Assembly (NCBI RefSeq): GCF_900107665.1
Contig: NZ_FNQT01000001.1
Coordinates: 479,742-543,741, forward strand
From: Haloplanus vescus
GTDB lineage: Archaea > Halobacteriota > Halobacteria > Halobacteriales > Haloferacaceae
Reading direction: 5' to 3'
DNA length: 64,000 nucleotides
The position numbers were made by a program, and so were the translations under genes. The notes beneath the pieces are model-generated. The model did not search any database. It was given only the letters and a program-made list of their open reading frames with translations, and was not told the DNA's origin. Within the stretch, counting starts at the first letter, position 1. Every line of letters begins with the position of its first letter. Positions 61,835 through 64,000 of the stretch are shown piece after piece.

Positions 61835-62629
61835 TCAGTCGTGCGTCGCCATGTTCACGTTGACTTCGATGACGTTAGCCGCGCTTCGCACCTTCTCGGG
61901 GAGGACCGACTCGAACTGCTCGTCTTTCAGGCGACTGGTCGGCCCGGCGACGCTCAAGGAGCCGAGAACGTTGTCGTTGCGGTCGATGACGGGCGCACCC
62001 ACGGCGCGAAGCCCCTCCACTTCCTCCTCGTCGTTGTGCGCGTAGCCGCGCTCACGAACCCGTTCGAGTTCGTCGAAGAGGGCGTCGCGGTCGGTGATGG
62101 TGTGAGCGGTCTGTTCGGGCAGGCCGTGTTGGTCGAGAATCCCGTCGACGCGTTCGCGCGGCAGAAACGCCAGAATCGCCTTCCCGGTCGCCGTGCAGTG
62201 GAGGTAGTCGGGGCGCTGGAGCTTGCCAGTTTGGTACCCGGTTCCGACGGCGTCGCTCCCGCGGACCTTGTACAGGTTGATGCCGACGCCGTGTTCCTCC
62301 GTGAAGAGGTTGGCATATTCGCCGGTGTCCTCCGCGAGTTCCTCGACTTCTTCACGGCCGTACTTGTACAGCAGATTCCGATTGCGGACGTACTCGCCAG
62401 AGAGGAGAAACTGCAGACTGAGGTCGTACTGGTCGTCGGATTTGACGACGAGGTCCTCCTGCCGAAGGGTCGCCAAGTAGTGATACGCTGTGCTCTTCGA
62501 CATGTCGAGGTGGTCGGCGAGTTCCGTGACGCCGGCACCCTCGAGCGTCTCGAGTGCCTCGAGAATCTGTGCCGTCCGCTCCACCGTCTTCAGTGTCCGT
62601 GGTTGCTCTTCCTCGCGTTCGCTTGCCAT
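61835..62629 (-). CDS. IclR-family transcriptional regulator
   Basis: A 264-residue protein. The N-terminal winged helix RTLKTVERTAQILEALETLEGAGVTELADHLDMSKSTAYHYLATLRQEDLVVK is followed by the IclR effector-binding GAF-like domain (GVGINLYKVRGSDAVGTGY, LHCTATGKAILAFLP, YAHNDEEEVEGLRAVGAPV, NVLGSLSVAGPTSRL). IclR proteins often control the catabolic cluster next to them and respond to a pathway metabolite. The near-palindrome at 62840 is 210 bases upstream of its start and 55911 is at the other end of the cluster; either may be its binding site. Confidence 0.92.
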   Translation of the reverse strand: MASEREEEQPRTLKTVERTAQILEALETLEGAGVTELADHLDMSKSTAYHYLATLRQEDLVVKSDDQYDLSLQFLLSGEYVRNRNLLYKYGREEVEELAEDTGEYANLFTEEHGVGINLYKVRGSDAVGTGYQTGKLQRPDYLHCTATGKAILAFLPRERVDGILDQHGLPEQTAHTITDRDALFDELERVRERGYAHNDEEEVEGLRAVGAPVIDRNDNVLGSLSVAGPTSRLKDEQFESVLPEKVRSAANVIEVNVNMATHD

Positions 62630-62951
62630 GTCGTACCGTGCGAGTTCGTTCTACTTAATCGTTCGCGTATCTCAAACACAGAATCTGATACGAGACAGAA
62701 TAATAGTCCGACTCCAACTGTTTCGAGCGTAGACTCCCACGGATGGGCAATAGTTGCGTGACTGAGAGACGGACGTAGGAAAGCGGAATTTATCGAGAAG
62801 CGTTCGATAGCGTTCGTCGTGAGTCACTGCAGGATAGAGATAACAACCGTACTTCTGTTATCAGAACTGCGGGCTGTGATGTGACAGTGTTTAATCAGAC
62901 GGGTCGCCCCACGGTAACGCTTTTATCAGATACCCACCATGCTGGGATACA
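62630..62951. other. 322-base intergenic region before the SMC-like gene
   Basis: Contains the divergent promoters of iclR and the SMC-like gene. TTTTATCA at 62921-62928 sits 24-31 nt before the GTG of the SMC-like gene. The second copy of the 22-bp near-palindrome lies at 62840-62861. Nothing else is recognised. Confidence 0.6.
62840..62861. repeat. 22-bp near-palindrome, right copy of pair
   Basis: Matches the element at 55911-55932 at 20 of 22 bases, including both outer ATAACA/TGTTAT arms and the GTAC centre. It lies between iclR and the SMC-like gene. Confidence 0.6.
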
Positions 62952-64000
62952 GTGAACACCGATACGCTGGAGCGACCGGCCGAACTCGAGGTACGGAACG
63001 TCGGTGGCATCGAGGAGACGACCGTCTCCTTCTCGCCCGGGATTACGGTCTTGACGGGGCGTAACGCGACGAATCGAACGTCGCTTCTCCGCTCCATCAT
63101 GGCGGTGCTTGGGAGCGACGACACCTCGCTGAAGGCCGACGCCGAACAGGGGCGTGTCGAACTCCACATGGGCGACGAGCGCTACGTTCGAACGCTGGAA
63201 CGTGCGAACGGGACAGTGACGACGGACGGTGTTCCGTATCTCGAAGAGACGGAACTCGCCGACCTCTTCGCGTTCCTCTTGGAGTCGAACGCGGCGCGGC
63301 GAGCGGTCGAACGCGAAGAGGACCTTCGCGAGCTCATCATGCGCCCGGTCGACACCGAGGCCATCGAGGCCGAAATCGAGCGTCTCGACCGCGAACGCGC
63401 TCGCATCGACGACGAACTCGAGGACCTCTCGGAGCTGAAACGAGAGCTGCCGTCGCTCGAAGAGCGGCGTCGAGAGTTGGAAGCGGAAATCGAAACCAAG
63501 CGGGCGGAGTTGGCCAGCAAAGAGGCTGATATCGACGCCCTCGACGCGGACGTGGACGAGACGCGCGCGGAGAAGCAGCGCCTCGACTCGCAGTTACAGA
63601 CGGTTCGCGAGAAGCGGTCGGAACTGGAGCAGGTGCGCTCGGACATCGACCTCCAGCAGGAGAGCATCGAATCGCTCACCGCCGAGCGACGGGAACTGGA
63701 GGCGGAACTGTCGGACCTCCCAGAGACGCCGATGGCCGAGCACGACGACCTCGACGAGCAAATCACCCAGCTCCGAAATCGAAAGGAGACGCTGGAAGCC
63801 GAAGTGAGCGACCTCCAAGACGTCATCCAGTTCAACGAGGAGCAGTTGGAGGGGCAGAGCGATTCGATTGCAGCACTCCGCGAGAACGACGGCGCCGTCA
63901 CGGACGCACTCGTCGAGGACATCGTCGTCTGTTGGACCTGTGGCTCCGAAGTCGACGAGGAGCGCATCACGGAGACGGTCGCGCAGTTGCGAACTGTTCG
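62952..64000 (+). CDS. Archaea-specific SMC-like protein, N-terminal part
   Basis: At least 349 residues, running off the window. The N-terminal ATPase half has a modified P-loop, TVLTGRNATNRTSLLRSIMAVLG (GRNATNRTS, without the usual GKS). A coiled coil of about 200 residues follows (EAEIERLDRERARIDDELEDL ... QLDSQLQTVREKRSELEQ) and then CWTC (C327, C330), which forms a zinc-hook-like turn as in Rad50. This is typical of halobacterial archaea-specific SMC-related proteins. GTG start with a TATA box 24-31 nt upstream. A chromosome-organisation or repair role is inferred. Confidence 0.85.
   Translation, partial: MNTDTLERPAELEVRNVGGIEETTVSFSPGITVLTGRNATNRTSLLRSIMAVLGSDDTSLKADAEQGRVELHMGDERYVRTLERANGTVTTDGVPYLEETELADLFAFLLESNAARRAVEREEDLRELIMRPVDTEAIEAEIERLDRERARIDDELEDLSELKRELPSLEERRRELEAEIETKRAELASKEADIDALDADVDETRAEKQRLDSQLQTVREKRSELEQVRSDIDLQQESIESLTAERRELEAELSDLPETPMAEHDDLDEQITQLRNRKETLEAEVSDLQDVIQFNEEQLEGQSDSIAALRENDGAVTDALVEDIVVCWTCGSEVDEERITETVAQLRTV

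Noticed and set aside
1..64000. CRISPR arrays, intact insertion sequences and prophage genes.
   Set aside because: No regularly spaced repeats, transposases, integrases or phage structural genes were recognised.

Overview
The window comes from the chromosome of a halophilic archaeon (class Halobacteria). The evidence is uniformly high GC with strong G/C third-position bias, strongly acidic proteins, archaeal information-processing genes (TFB, fibrillarin/Nop5, Lhr and Dna2-like helicases, archaeal-type CoaD), haloarchaeal gamma-glutamylcysteine ligase, and many start codons lying about 24-33 nt downstream of a TATA-like element, as expected for leaderless transcripts. I cannot name the genus.

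Layout. 1-9.5 kb: the end of nuoN, a DHH phosphoesterase, a CBS/ParB-like protein, a membrane protein, an M24 peptidase, a ZIP metal transporter, thioredoxin reductase, a malate:quinone oxidoreductase-like enzyme and a DUF357 protein. 9.6-14.8 kb: cysS and the tightly overlapping proline operon proC-proB-proA. 14.9-16.5 kb: small conserved genes, including a Trm112-like protein. 16.5-21 kb: a DUF2249 protein, an SRPBCC protein, a candidate CGCGG-type peptide with a radical SAM/SPASM enzyme and a stand-alone HemA-dimerisation-like protein, and a polytopic haem-copper-oxidase-like membrane protein. Three of these promoters carry the same CGAAC-N2-GTTCG inverted repeat exactly 38 nt before the start codon, so this looks like one small regulon, probably for low oxygen or denitrification. 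21-33 kb: an argininosuccinate-lyase-like enzyme with a BKACE enzyme, an inositol monophosphatase, two acyl-CoA synthetases, two iron-ADH family proteins (one with a changed metal site) and a ferredoxin-reductase-like flavoprotein. 33-39 kb: DUF502, a YgjP-like protein without its HExxH, a JAMM protease, a large receiver/PAS histidine kinase and an LLM flavoprotein.

39.2-40.6 kb is a visibly AT-richer islet next to tRNA-Leu with two unusual genes. 40.8-49 kb holds a cyclin-only TFB-like protein, coaD, gshA, a PadR regulator, tenA, the flpA-nop5 operon and a full TFB. 49-55.5 kb is a DNA-processing block: a Dna2-like nuclease-helicase with two acidic partner proteins, facing an Lhr-type helicase. 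55.5-62.9 kb contains an AT-rich gene-free stretch and then a complete-looking cyclic amide/ureide catabolic module: NCS1 transporter, dihydropyrimidinase/hydantoinase, UspA, DUF3830, M20 carbamoylase and IclR regulator. This module is bracketed by two copies (20 of 22 bases identical) of a near-palindromic element. The window ends inside an archaea-specific SMC-like gene.

I saw no CRISPR array, no intact transposase and no integrase. The least conventional parts are the 38-nt-spaced regulon with its peptide/radical SAM operon, the AT-rich islet by tRNA-Leu, and the bracketed ureide module.
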